From positions 32,086,811 through 32,150,810 of the forward strand of contig NC_045128.1 of the NCBI RefSeq assembly GCF_007655135.1: a stretch of 64,000 bases of DNA, given 5' to 3'. Positions 31,930 through 42,919 of this stretch are shown piece after piece; the first letter of the stretch is position 1, and every line of letters begins with the position of its first letter. Under the pieces are notes generated by a model that searched no databases, was not told where the DNA came from, and saw only the letters and a list, made by a program, of their open reading frames with translations. The position numbers and the translations under genes are program-made. This DNA is from Punica granatum. Taxonomy: Eukaryota > Streptophyta > Magnoliopsida > Myrtales > Lythraceae.

Positions 31930-33100
31930 GTTCCTAGAAGATTATCAGGGGTGAAATTGCTGATTTAATGGTACTATGATAATATAGTACCAATATGCAG
32001 TCTTCGCTTACCTACATTTATCAGAACAGCACAACCGTCAATAATTTTATGGGCATTGCAGAAGTCAAAAAAGCATTCTGAGGTCATGGTAATCTAAACC
32101 TCAGAATCCACAAAAGGTCTAACTTTGGAGAAGGTGGATATATTATCTAGGTAGTAATAAAACTAGAATAGAAATGAACGTGATCAACCAAGATTCCTTC
32201 AACCTATCAGGCTCTAAATTTTGGAAAAATAGATCTCATAATCACATTGACATGCAAATAGGAAACCTTTAACATAATCATTCTATCAGATTTTTCCTCC
32301 GTCAGTCCTACCAGACCTGGCCAAAGGAATAGCATTCAAAGAAGAACCTAACTCCAAATTTGCTGCACAGCTGCAAGCAACCACGAGTCAAGTGGATATG
32401 AGAAAGCCAGCAAGCAAACGACCTATCCAGTACTATGGCTACAAATTAAATATAACCATGGAGTATCTAGAAAGCTCACTCCTAATGCAAAATTAAGATG
32501 AACTAATACATTTGACAAACATAGGATAACAATAACCGATGAGTTTATTATCCAGAATAAATTAAGCACAGAGCACCTCCAGGGCAGTCAATGTCATTGT
32601 CATCCCACAGAACAAAACCCTAAGAAGCAAAATCTCCATTCAACTGTGCCTTCCAAGCCAAAATCCCTCATATTGATCGCATTGACAACATGAATACCCC
32701 AAAGAATGAAAGGAGAATCTGCAAACTTCCCGATCACAACAATACAGAGAGGCAATCGTCTCGAAATGGGAGGCTATGCAGAATCAAAAGACAGAAGAAG
32801 AATACGGAAACAGGGGCTCACAGGGTCGATGACTCCCCGCGAGGAACAGGTCCCCACCAAAGGCAATGTACGAAGCGGAGATTGGATGGATCAGTTGCGT
32901 TCCGTTTTGGTGAAAATGAATATGCTTTCACGGTGATTGGATGGATAGCAGACGAGAGGACTTGGTTGAACGATTTGGCTCGGCGGGGTGGGCGTTGGGT
33001 TTTGCTTGTGGCCTCTGTTCCTCTTCTTCTCCTCCTCCGAAAAAGGGCCAAACTTTGCCTCGTCGGCCGGTAGGGGAGGAGCTACAGTTGGTCGTTTATG
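31930..33100 (-). other. 5' leader and promoter side of the SDIR1-like gene
   Basis: Directly before the ATG the minus strand reads TCTTCTAG then GAACATG, a good splice acceptor, so a leader intron is likely. The upstream leader exon probably lies within 32570-33080, which is less AT-rich. Several open frames there on both strands (32690-33145) overlap each other, and none has a known domain. I treat them as shadows of a leader or promoter. Confidence 0.45.
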
Positions 33101-33114
33101 CTGTCCCAAATAAT

Positions 33115-34870
33115 AATTATTAAGAAAAGTATATTTTTGGTCCATTATCTTTTACTACTTTTTTATTTTTGTCCACTTTCTTTTTTTTTGTCCAGTATCT
33201 TTTGCTTTTTTCTATTTTGGTCCACTATTTTTCATTATTTTTTTCTTTCCATCCTTCGGAAACATTTTCCGTTAGTTATGCTGACTTGGACAAATTGCTT
33301 GGATACCCACATCAGGATTAAATGACACATGGCAATTTCCATCTAAATCTAGACCATGACGAGGGAAGAGTTGTGAAGGCTCAATCTCTCTCATCACAGT
33401 CGGAGAAAGCAAGATCTGCTATATCATATCACATTCCTCATCTTCATTGTTTCATCTAGTGCAAATTTTGAGGAGATGTGGGTGCCTTCTCTCTTTCTCT
33501 CTCTCTCTTTACTCGCTTTGAACAAATTATGGAGCTTTTATAAGAGAAATTAGGATTTTTGGGAGTCTAAATTCAGACCCAGTGTGAGGATAAAGAGGCA
33601 ATAGATATTTTGGACATCAATTATGGGTGTATTTGAAGCTACAATCAAAGGAAGAAATTAAGATAGATTTTGGCATCTGATGACAATGTCGATGGCCTCT
33701 CTGATGGCTTGTTTTCTTGTGATCTTCTTCTTTTTTCTTCACCCCCCTCTCTGCCTTTAAAGGATATGGCATGAACATGGGACTTAGTTAATTGGCAGTT
33801 GACAAATTCAAATATAAGTGGCTCAACTTATGTTCTTCGACTAATTTGGGATTGATTAGGATGCTAGTCTTCTTTCAAAACTAAATTGCTTCCGTTGACT
33901 TATCCAACATACGAAAAAGAAAAAATTGTTTTCTTTACGTACTGGAGTGAGATTTTATTTTTGCAAAGATAATAATCAATTAAAGAGGTGGATAAATAAC
34001 CATCGTGGATTAGTTCAAGCCGTTCGACTCTTGTATCGCCTAAACAAGGTCTCGAGTTTGAGTCATTATGAATGCAGAAAAGTCACGCTGAAAGAAATTT
34101 ATCCCTTAGTGGACTGACCAGACTTAACTGGATTAGTCGGTGCCCAATTGAGTTTCCAGATACTAGAGTTCACACAACAAAAAAGAGGTGGATAAATGGT
34201 CGAAAATAGAATTGTGTCCACAGTTTGATTTTTCCTTTTATGTGTTGAGTTCCCTCTTGTCTTGCTTTGTTAGTTTAATTCTAGTATTATATTCCCAGTA
34301 AAAGAAAATGTCCCCAGTACGTAGTTGATTAGAGGAAGAGGGAGATAGCTTTGGATAGAAGTTCTTGAAGTCAAACATGGATTGAAGCAGCTGGTCGTGG
34401 CAGAAGAAGCCCTCTGAGGAAAACAACGGGTACATTGAAAGGCCTTACAGATCCTTCCATATGTTATGTGTCTCTCTTTCTCTACCTCATCATCTTCTTT
34501 GCACCACTCTCCCTCTAATCTGCTTTCGGTGGTTGTCAATGCAGGAGATAGTGAGGTCTGAAACTGAGGAGGGAAAATAAGACTTAAGGAGAACGCGAGA
34601 TACATACTCTTGTGTTCATCGTCAAAATGGAAAAAGAGAACTCAGATTTGGTTTGATCGATTATTGGTTCAATTTATCGGTCGACCCAAACTGTTTAATT
34701 TTTGCTTACATGAACCATTAAAATATTATATGTCAGCATATTTAATAGAAAAAGTGACTGAAGTAAGGCAATGGAAAAGTAAGGAGAAATAATGGATGAA
34801 AATAGAAAAAAAAAAGGTCCAAAATAGAAAAGCAGTGAAAGCTAATAGACTAAAAGCATACTTTTCAATT
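33115..34870. repeat. long-TIR non-autonomous DNA element with nested SINE
   Basis: The left end, AAGAAAAGTATATTTTTGGTCC then TTACTACTTTTTTATTTTTG, is mirrored at the right, whose complement reads TTGAAAAGTATGCTTTTAGTC then TCACTGCTTTTCTATTTTGG. Similarity reaches about 190 bp inward, including GTTATGCTGAC against AATATGCTGAC. The interior has a CT-rich patch (33490-33510) and no gene. A SINE sits inside at 34.0 kb. Long arms and a non-coding core suggest a Mutator-like MITE, but a 9-bp target duplication was not clear. Confidence 0.55.
33998..34181 (+). mobile_element. SINE (main family) with 16-bp target duplication
   Basis: This is a complete copy: head ACCATCGTGGATTAGTTCAA, B-box region TCTCGAGTTTGAGTC, AAGTCACGCTGAAAG, TTATCCCTTAGTGGACTGAC, tail TTCACACAACAAAAA. 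It is bracketed by the perfect duplication AAAGAGGTGGATAAAT (33982-33997 and 34182-34197). It is nested in a long-TIR element, so it arrived later. The open frame across it is incidental. Confidence 0.88.
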
Positions 34871-35054
34871 ATAAAACTCCGAGAAATCTATACATTTTCA
34901 CCTCTAAATTTGATTACTTTTTTTTATTCTCTTTTTTAATATTTTTAATCATATAGTTTTGAATGCTTTTCTATTTCAGTCCTTTTTTTCTTTTTCTTGG
35001 TTTGCTTTCATCTAGTATCTTTGATTACTTTCAGTTTTTCATCTTATTATTAAA

Positions 35055-35915
35055 TTTTTTATTAGAGAAAAATTTAATTTTGGTCCTTGAGTTTTTATAA
35101 CTAGTTTTTTCATCCTAATTCCTTTTAAAAAATATTTCTTAGTAATAAACTTTTTGTTTCTTATAATTCTACCTCTAAATTTTTTATAAAGATTCCCACA
35201 TGACATTTTTTAAAATAAAATTTATTTTTAAATTTCAAAATAAAACAAAAATAAATTAAAATAATAAAAAAATTGTGAAGCTACTTGAAAGAATGAGCAT
35301 GGGAGGGCATTTAAGTCATGGCAATCTTGGTAGTGGTGGTCTACGGTGAGAGCATCAATACTTGAATTTGCGAGCAAAGAAATGAAAAAATATAGGAAAA
35401 CTAGAGGCGATTGTGACTCGATACCCACCAACACACTTATGAGGTTGGTCGTGACACACCAAGCAAGAATATGGTGACTTTTGATGCAAGAAATGATGTC
35501 GGAAAGTGCAATGGTGTTTTAGATATCGAAGAGAGTATTTAACAAATCTATAGGCGTGGGCCAAAAGTGGCCTTCTTTAGGGTGGTGGTGCCCAGCGTCA
35601 TCTCCTACTGCCGCCTCTCTCCCTTTTAACAATTAATAACCAGTTGAACATCCTCATTTTAACAATTAACACCAAGAGTTGAAATTACATATGACTCAAG
35701 TTTTGAGTAGGTTCACAAGTTCCATATTATTATTTTAATTTTTATTTATTTATTTTCATATTTTTGTAAAATAATTTTATTCAAGATATATCACGAAAAC
35801 TGAGTGATAAAACTACGAAGAACAAGAAGTTTAACACTAAAAAAAAAGAATTAGAACAATAGAAATAGCAAGAAAAAGTTAAGGATCAAAACTAAATTTT
35901 TTTCTAATATATATT
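35055..35915. repeat. long-TIR non-autonomous DNA element
   Basis: The left arm, ATTAGAGAAAAATTTAATTT then GGTCCTTGAG, mirrors the complement of the right arm, ATTAGAAAAAAATTTAGTTT then GATCCTTAAC. Later words (AGTAATAAACTTTTTGTTTC against AGTGTTAAACTTCTTGTTC) also match. The core (35275-35620) is richer in GC and non-coding. The plan resembles the element just upstream at 33.1 kb, but the sequence differs. Confidence 0.5.
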
Positions 35916-35959
35916 TTGATAAAAAGAAAAAAATTTCGTTTTGCATTCTTTTATGGTGA

Positions 35960-37200
35960 ATCTTTCCGTTAGAAGCACAAATCATCTAACTTGTCGGAAA
36001 TTGCTTTACGATATTGGCGTAAAGCACTTGCCCTGCTGTTGTCTTCAACATTTTATTAATAAGGTAACATTGTTGTGAAGAACAGAATCGACTGGAATTC
36101 GAGTGTTGAATACTTGAATGATGCATTATTCGACCTTGGAAGGGCAAGGGAATGTCAGTGATGAACTCACGATACATATAAAATGAGGATGAGCCAACCC
36201 CGACTCAGTCTACATCAGATGAGCCTATATCGACTCACTTTTGGTACAACAATTATTTTCTATCATCTCATCTTCTGTTTATTTTTGTTGGGCTACTTTT
36301 CCTTTTGCAGTTATTAAGCGCCAATAGTAGCTTCTTGTCATATCTATGCGTTTTCTTTTATTTGTGCACTATTAATTAGTTGAAGCCATCAATAGCAGAA
36401 AGTAGAAATAAATATCTTATCATAAAGAACTGATTTTCCTTTCTTCTTCTTCTTCTTTTTTTTTTTTTCTTTTCGGTCAATTCATACCAGAGTTAATTGT
36501 TAGAATGTAGACATAAAATGCAACAATCAACTCATGATATAACATTTTTCCTTCTAGTTTTGCCTACTTTTTTCGGAATAATGTGAGAAAATAGATATAT
36601 ACTATTTTACTGACATTACATTCCTTTATAAATATTTCCCATATATCAATTGGATTCTTGGTCCATTTTTCACATCAATCAGATCCATAACCTTTTAAAA
36701 GCACATCAATTATATGATTGACCTATTCTTTTTACATCACACATTCTCTCTATTTTAATTTCAATCAATTTACCATATCCTTAAGCTACAAAATGCCTGG
36801 AAGAGGAAAGTAGGGCGTTCATGAATTCTGCTAAGTAATGAGAAAATCATATGAAATCTCCATAACCTTGCTTGTATTTGCTCAATTCACCAGAATATAG
36901 GAAAAATGGGCGATTTTGGATAATAAGATAGAGATGATTCCACGACAGTAGGGGTGCATCCAGTAATTAGCTTAATTGGTCACTGAACAGTCCTCAATCT
37001 TTATGGGTTGTTGGGATTACGGGTTATGGAGGGTTAATCTAAACAAACTGTAAGCCATTCGTTCTTAACAAATCAAACCATGAAATTTAAGCAATTAGCA
37101 GATACTTGAACCCAAAACCATTACATAGATCCAAATACACACCACCAATGCACCGAATTTAGCATATCTACTTTTTTGCCTTATTTAAATTCTTTTATTT
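35960..37200. other. intergenic, no recognised gene
   Basis: AT-rich sequence with a TTCTTCTTC run near 36440-36456. A repeated word, GATGAGCC with ATCGACTCA-like ends, occurs twice near 36187-36240. No coding frame or RNA gene was recognised. Confidence 0.5.
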
Positions 37201-37219
37201 ATTTCCTGCCAATGGGATT

Positions 37220-37535
37220 TTTTTGAATTATTTTCTAATTCTGAGAGACTTTTTAATTACTGGCGAAATTTTTGAGAAAAAAATCCGTCAGAAATATTTT
37301 TGGAAAAAAAAATTTGCAGGAAGTTTTTTTTTAGAAAATTTAATCTTCAACAGAATTTTCTTTAGAAATTCCATCGAAAATTTAAAAAAAAAATTCCAAT
37401 GGAATTTCAAGAGATTAGTCCCCTGAAAATCCTCATCGGAAAATTTCCTATGGTACCTTTTCTTAGAAATCCGTCAGAAATTTTTGAAGGAAAGGTTTCC
37501 CTTGGAAAATGATGAGTTTTGTTGTAAGCCAGCAG
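37220..37535. repeat. CACTA-like transposon end with subterminal repeats
   Basis: The segment is full of degenerate copies of a CCGTCAGAAAT-type motif and its inverse (ATCCGTCAGAAAT at 37283 and 37470, TTCCATCGAAAATT, AATTCCAATGGAATTTC, CTCATCGGAAAATTTCC). It closes with GAGTTTTGTTGTAAGCC at about 37513-37530. CACTA elements end CACTACAA followed by such subterminal repeats, so this looks like a decayed right end. No transposase frame is nearby. Confidence 0.5.
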
Positions 37536-37539
37536 CCTA

Positions 37540-40500
37540 GCACATCCAATTTACGAATTTTGAACACATTCATGGGTTTACGAGTTTTAGCACATATTTA
37601 TAGCTTGCAGAAAAGGTCATCCAAAATTCGTCGATTAGCACGAAATCTATTTCTCTATATACATGGGTAATTAAAATAAGCTCCTCAGACATGTACGATA
37701 AGAAGACTCCGTTCGTTCCACGAGAGCTTGTCACATTAAATTTTTGACAATTTTCTGTACTCTTGATTGATTATCTCTTTGTGCCACCGTCTTTAATGTG
37801 GTGCACGAACAACAAAGAATGAATTCAACAAGTCCAAAAATTTCCCCCTTTCTTCTTAAACACGCCGTGATCCTCTGTTTCTCTTATTTCATTTCTTTTT
37901 TATATGTTTCTCCACCATTTCCAATGTTTCCTGGAGTTGGTATGCTTGACTCTGCCGTAAATTCGATTTTCTGGTCTCGTTTCCTTAGGTTTTAGTTTAT
38001 ACTAGTGCAGAAACCATGCTTCGCTGCGGAACTGTGCTGGAAAAAAAAATATCTAATTTTTCGAGATGAAGTCCGGAATTTAGATAAGAATTTAATAACA
38101 ATGATTTTTTTTTTGCTAAAAAAGGAAAAGATATTAGAAAATTGAGGGATTTATTAGAAATCAAGACATTATAATGAAGAAATATTTTGACACTCCAATA
38201 GTACTCCCTTGTTATTATTGCTCCACTAATAATAGAGTTAATAACTAAAAAAATCTCTAACTTTTCACATTTTAACCATTGTAGCATAAACTTTTTGCTT
38301 TAACCAATTAAATCACAAACTAACGATTTGATAACAATATTAGCACACCGTCAATATCTCTATTAATTTTGACCGAAATTGCCGACAAAGACATGATTAT
38401 GCTACGTGACTCACGGTGATTGATCAAGTGAGTTCCATATTTTAAAAAAATATAAATAATCTGAAAATTAATTACAACAGAAAAAGAAAAAGAAAAAAGA
38501 TAGCTGGCCGATAATGAGGAGAAGGAGAGGTGGGCGACGGTAGGGGTCTCGATGCCAGCCACAACCCTCCCAATTGAGGTAGCTGGGAGGTGGGGGCCTC
38601 CATTCCAACTATGTGCCGAAGCAAACATTATATATATCTTCCTATTGAAGAACTATGCTGAAATGTTAGTCGTAAACACAGATAACGTCATCGGCATGCC
38701 ATTGCAGAGGTACGATCTTGTTTTAATTCACAATATAAGCAATGTGGAAATGGAAAAGGAGAGGAATATATCATGGAAGAAGGATTCACAAAAAACGCAC
38801 AATATTCTTCGAAAAGCTTCCCGAAAAAAATGTGGATATCCTTTCAGGTATTGAGTATATAATAGAACCTGCTGATATATCTCACTCGAACAATGACGAC
38901 TAAGGTAACGGACTAGGTTGCTACCATTACTTGTAAGAAGATGTGTCATTGCTTTTGGGTTTCCCAACCCCATCTTCTTTACATCATCTCATCGTAGCTG
39001 GGCTAAGATTAGCATAACGACATTGATCTCTCTAACCCAACCCACATTCAACTGACCCAAAGGAGAGATATTATGAATTTTGTTGAAACCTCGCATATTT
39101 CGACCCATATGGTGATTATCACGAAAGTATGGCGTATAGATCAAGGCAGCGTCGAAACCAAATGAGACGTAAATTGCGATGAACAAATTGATCCCGTGTT
39201 GCTGATTAGTTAAGCCTCCGGTCGGAGTTCAAAATTGAGATGGAACACGGATAGTGAAATTCGAAAAATCACAAAGCGGGAATTGTGCTGATAAGGCCAA
39301 AAGAGGCCCAATCCAGTCGGAGCTGAATCTTTCAAAAATTGAAGACAGTAACATTAACAAGACCAGACACTGCCCGAAAAGACGGCAGTGGGATTCCCAT
39401 TGCCATCACCACACACCACACGACGGCTGTCAAAATACACACACGGTCACACACGCACAGTGCCAGCTGGTTCCCAAAACCCAGAAACAAAAGGGAAAAA
39501 GAAAAAACAAATAATTTTCCTCGACTAGTCAATCGGTAACTCAACAAGTCAAAAGACGTGTGGAGACCATTCCATACTAAGGCCAAAAGGCCCAAAGCTT
39601 CATTTGGCTTCGGTATAAGTATCAGTCAATCACAATCGTTGATTATCATAAATTTTGTGGTCGCCTAATATGACTGTAATGTGCATACCATCATAAAAAG
39701 CTACTTTCAAATTTATTGAATTTTCATTAAGCTCGTACGAATTTAGATTCATTTTTCACTTAAAAGTTCAAGCAACGTGTATCGTGTAGTTTATTTCTAC
39801 CTATGCTTTTATAACGTGCCCTTAAATACTCATCCCGAGCAATTTTCCTCGAACTTTACTCATCTTCCATGCTCGGGTGAGGAGGAACTGATACGAGACG
39901 CTCTTTTAAATGGTTTCGGATATACTGAGCTTGGTGTGGTGTTGATGTGTACATGCGCGTAAACGAGCATATGCGTGATTTGAGTTCTGATACAATATTA
40001 AAATTTTATCGGGCTTATTAACTCAAGCTGATAAGTGGTGGAACTCAAGTTACATGTAAACTCATGATTTTCTCTTTGATTTTTCAATGTGGGCATTCTT
40101 CGTAGTTCATAATGGATGACATGTATTTGATTAAGGTTAATTCCTAGCTAGAGCAGTGATATATTATACGCTGTAATAGCATATTCCTGGGACAACAAAG
40201 CAATGGATAATGGATATACCCAATGTTGCTCATCGTACTCTGAAACTTATTGCAAAAGATGGTCGTTGAGGATAGTTGTTAGTGAATGTTCTAAACAACT
40301 AAAATGGCTCATAAATCTAAGATATATATGAAATATAATCGACATCTATCTTTATATGAAATTTCAAGAGTTGTTGACAAGTTACTTTCAGCAAATGAAT
40401 GATGCGGCACTATAAGAGTTGCTTATTACATTTCATTTCATTAGTATATGGCATCTGTTGCAACAGTCCAGCTCAAGAGCAACTTTAGTCGAGTCGATTA

Positions 40501-40980
40501 CCAAGTTACCAACTATATTCACATCATCGAATGAGCTTCCTACTAAGGCCCCAGTTTGGTTAATGGACAAGGAAGAGTTATTACTTACAAGTTACGAGTA
40601 GGATCTCAAGCTTGTACAATATCTAATTATTGCCTTTTTTTTTATCAACTTCATAATACATGTCATTATTTTGGAATCTAAGTTAGTTTCCATGTTAAAA
40701 ATTTATAGTGTCATAAAAGTATCGTATTCCTTATTTAACAGGCGATAGATGATGGTTACTGAAAAGAAAAGTAAACTTTAAAAGATATCTTCTGACAACT
40801 ACTCCACCAAACTCACCACAGAATTCAGAGAATCCCAAATGGAAAATACAAAATATTTACATTAAAAAATTGTGTGAAATCAAACAGATACGGGACACTA
40901 GAAATATACAGTACAAATTTCAATAATTTCACCCAAATAATAATCCCCACTTCACTCACCAAACCGAAGCTCACAACGTC
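37540..40980. other. intergenic, no recognised gene
   Basis: Many short open frames occur on both strands, none with a known domain. The part 38150-38610 has an AT-rich arm followed by a GC-richer core and may be the remains of another long-TIR element. 39250-39600 is more GC-balanced, with CACACA words, and could be regulatory, but no gene beside it uses it. Confidence 0.45.
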
Positions 40981-41098
40981 CGATCAATGGCCCACCTATA
41001 GCAGCACGTACAAGCTCCGCTACGGTGGGCCACTGATTGGCCAATGTGGGGCCCCAGACAACTACGATCACCTAAAGCCCGTTCTACGGTGCTCCCGC

Positions 41099-42388
41099 CT
41101 AGGAATCCAATCCCAGCCGTTGGCTGGCGAGATCGCACCGGACGTCCGCCAAACCAACGCGCGAGTTCGCCAAGTCAAACTCCACCCACTTGTCCTGCTG
41201 GTGGTGATTTCCAATCACGAACGCCTCGACGCCTAAGAGGTCCGAGTTCCCGAACGTGAAGCAGTGCACCTGATCGTTCCCCTTGACCAGCCCAGGGACC
41301 CGATATAACAGCCTCTCGCCCGAGACTACCATCTCCGCGCCCCTGAACATAAGGGCCACATGCGGTAGCGCGGGAAGCCTGGCCCGTCCCAATGGAACAA
41401 GGAAGCATAGATCCATTGCCCCTTGGAAGACATAATTCGGGTTGTCGTACAGTTTCAGCAGGCCTTTTGTCTGCTCGGCGAACTCGTTCCTCAGTGCATT
41501 GTAGACGGGGCCGAGAAGGAAGGTGAATTGGGTCCCGGAGTCGACCATCGTTTGGCCAGCGCCGGTGTGGTCTGGGACAAAGACCGACTTCGGGAGCGCC
41601 AGGATCTTCCCCGAGACCCTGATCCCCTCCATCTGGACCGTGTATGCGACCCGGTCGAAGTAGGGCAGCGGGGTCGATATCTGAATCATCGGGGTGTAGT
41701 TCAGCGGGCCGACCCACGTGAAGTTTGCATCCCCAAATAATAGGATGCCAGTTGCATCCGAGCCCGAAATGCAGTACGAGAACTTCTCGAGGCCCATCTG
41801 GGTCACAACGGATAGGGACCCGCGGTTCATGCCGAGCAGCCCCGTGGTTTTTGAGTCCTCCTCCGGGTTGCTGCTCTGGCCCGAGTCCATGCACCCGAAA
41901 AGGAACCCGGGCCTGGCTGTCGTCCCGATTTGGAACGTCTCTGAGGAGAGGTTGCCCTCGATGGAGGAGGCGTCTGCATATGAGACTATAGTGTGGCAGA
42001 GCTTCTCGGGGCCGCAAGAGGCGGGCACGGGCAGGTCCCGAGTCCGGGTCCGGCAAGTCTGGGAGGAGCAGGGAACCGGGGAGTAGGACCTGGAGGCAGC
42101 TGGGTCAAAGACCGACCGGAGGCCGGGGGACTTCTTGCAGTGGAGCCAGGAGAGCTCACTGCCGGTGTCAAGGACCATCGTGACCGGCTGCAGCGGCGTC
42201 CCCGCGGCCAGGGTCACCGTGAGGGTCACGTTGTGGCGGAATGGCAGTCTGCTGGCAGCCTCCGCGGCGCCCACGCGGGCCATCCTCAGAGGCAGTATGG
42301 CATTCCCGACCGCTGAAGAAAGGCAGAGGCAGCAATTTATGAAGCAAAAGATGCACCAAATAGTCAACTGAAGCATAGGAGAGGCCAT
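41099..42388 (-). CDS. PCS1: pepsin-like aspartic protease, PCS1 type
   Basis: This is an intronless A1-family (nepenthesin-like) aspartic protease of 429 residues, closest in my judgement to Arabidopsis PCS1, which is needed for cell survival in gametes and embryos. It opens with a hydrophobic signal peptide (LQLTIWCIFCFINCCLCL, about residues 6-23). The catalytic aspartates are in VLDTGSELSW (D74) and MVDSGTQFTF (D283). Family landmarks include WLHCKK, a CSSQTC plant-type insert, FLFGCMDSG, GLLGMNRGSLS and VIGNHHQQDKWVEFDL near the end. Potential N-glycosylation sites are NVTL and NLSS. The start is the first ATG (42388). Upstream in-frame sequence has only a TTG, and a second ATG lies four codons later. 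Coding GC content is much higher than that of the flanks. Two large frames on the other strand and one in another frame are shadows. Confidence 0.92.
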   Translation of the reverse strand: MASPMLQLTIWCIFCFINCCLCLSSAVGNAILPLRMARVGAAEAASRLPFRHNVTLTVTLAAGTPLQPVTMVLDTGSELSWLHCKKSPGLRSVFDPAASRSYSPVPCSSQTCRTRTRDLPVPASCGPEKLCHTIVSYADASSIEGNLSSETFQIGTTARPGFLFGCMDSGQSSNPEEDSKTTGLLGMNRGSLSVVTQMGLEKFSYCISGSDATGILLFGDANFTWVGPLNYTPMIQISTPLPYFDRVAYTVQMEGIRVSGKILALPKSVFVPDHTGAGQTMVDSGTQFTFLLGPVYNALRNEFAEQTKGLLKLYDNPNYVFQGAMDLCFLVPLGRARLPALPHVALMFRGAEMVVSGERLLYRVPGLVKGNDQVHCFTFGNSDLLGVEAFVIGNHHQQDKWVEFDLANSRVGLADVRCDLASQRLGLDS

Positions 42389-42779
42389 AGACGAGCAAAC
42401 TTCAGATGCTTCACTGAACGTACTATGTATAGTGGCGATTATCGGAAGACCCAATCGAATGAGCTTCCGGAAATCGACCGAACGTGGCCGATGTGTTCTT
42501 GACCGTTGGATTGGACTTTAATGTTTTACGAAGGGTTTTATCGGACAGGGGGGGACAGAGGAAGGTCTGTTGATTTGTATGGGCACTTTCGTTCGATATA
42601 AATACATAGACAGGAAGGAAGGAAAGAAAGAAGGAAGCGTACGTGTGTGTGGGTGAGGAACGAGCGACAATTGTAGATTTTCATCAGACATGATTTTCTC
42701 GAGGCTGAGGGGCGCAATTTTCAGCTTGTTGGTGTTTTCTTTTAATTGATTTGCACCATCTGGTGTTCATAAATTTTAT

Positions 42780-42915
42780 GGACCCTAACTAATCTAGGTT
42801 CGAGCCGAATAGAATCGATAAGGATTAAGATTCTCCCGATCGTGAATTTTTTTATTCATAAGACTTGAATTTAAAAGTTTATTTAAAAAGAAAAGACGTC
42901 GGACAACTTGAATCG
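42780..42915 (-). repeat. degenerate SINE copy (main family), reverse
   Basis: Read on the minus strand: CGAATCGATTCAAGTTGTCC, then AAATTCAAGTCTTATGAATA, AAAATTCACGATCGGGAGA and CTAGATTAGTTAGGGTCC. These follow the SINE order with heavy decay. Confidence 0.5.
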
Positions 42916-42919
42916 ATTC

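Noticed and set aside
32690..33145. overlapping frames of up to 127 codons on both strands
   Set aside because: They overlap each other on the SDIR1-like leader or promoter and show no family resemblance.
37223..37426. 67-codon frame rich in Phe/Lys/Asn
   Set aside because: It is made of the subterminal repeats of the CACTA-like end.
41175..42056. 293-codon minus-strand frame overlapping the aspartic protease
   Set aside because: It is another reading frame of the GC-rich PCS1-type coding sequence. It has no known domain, and the protease frame carries both catalytic motifs.
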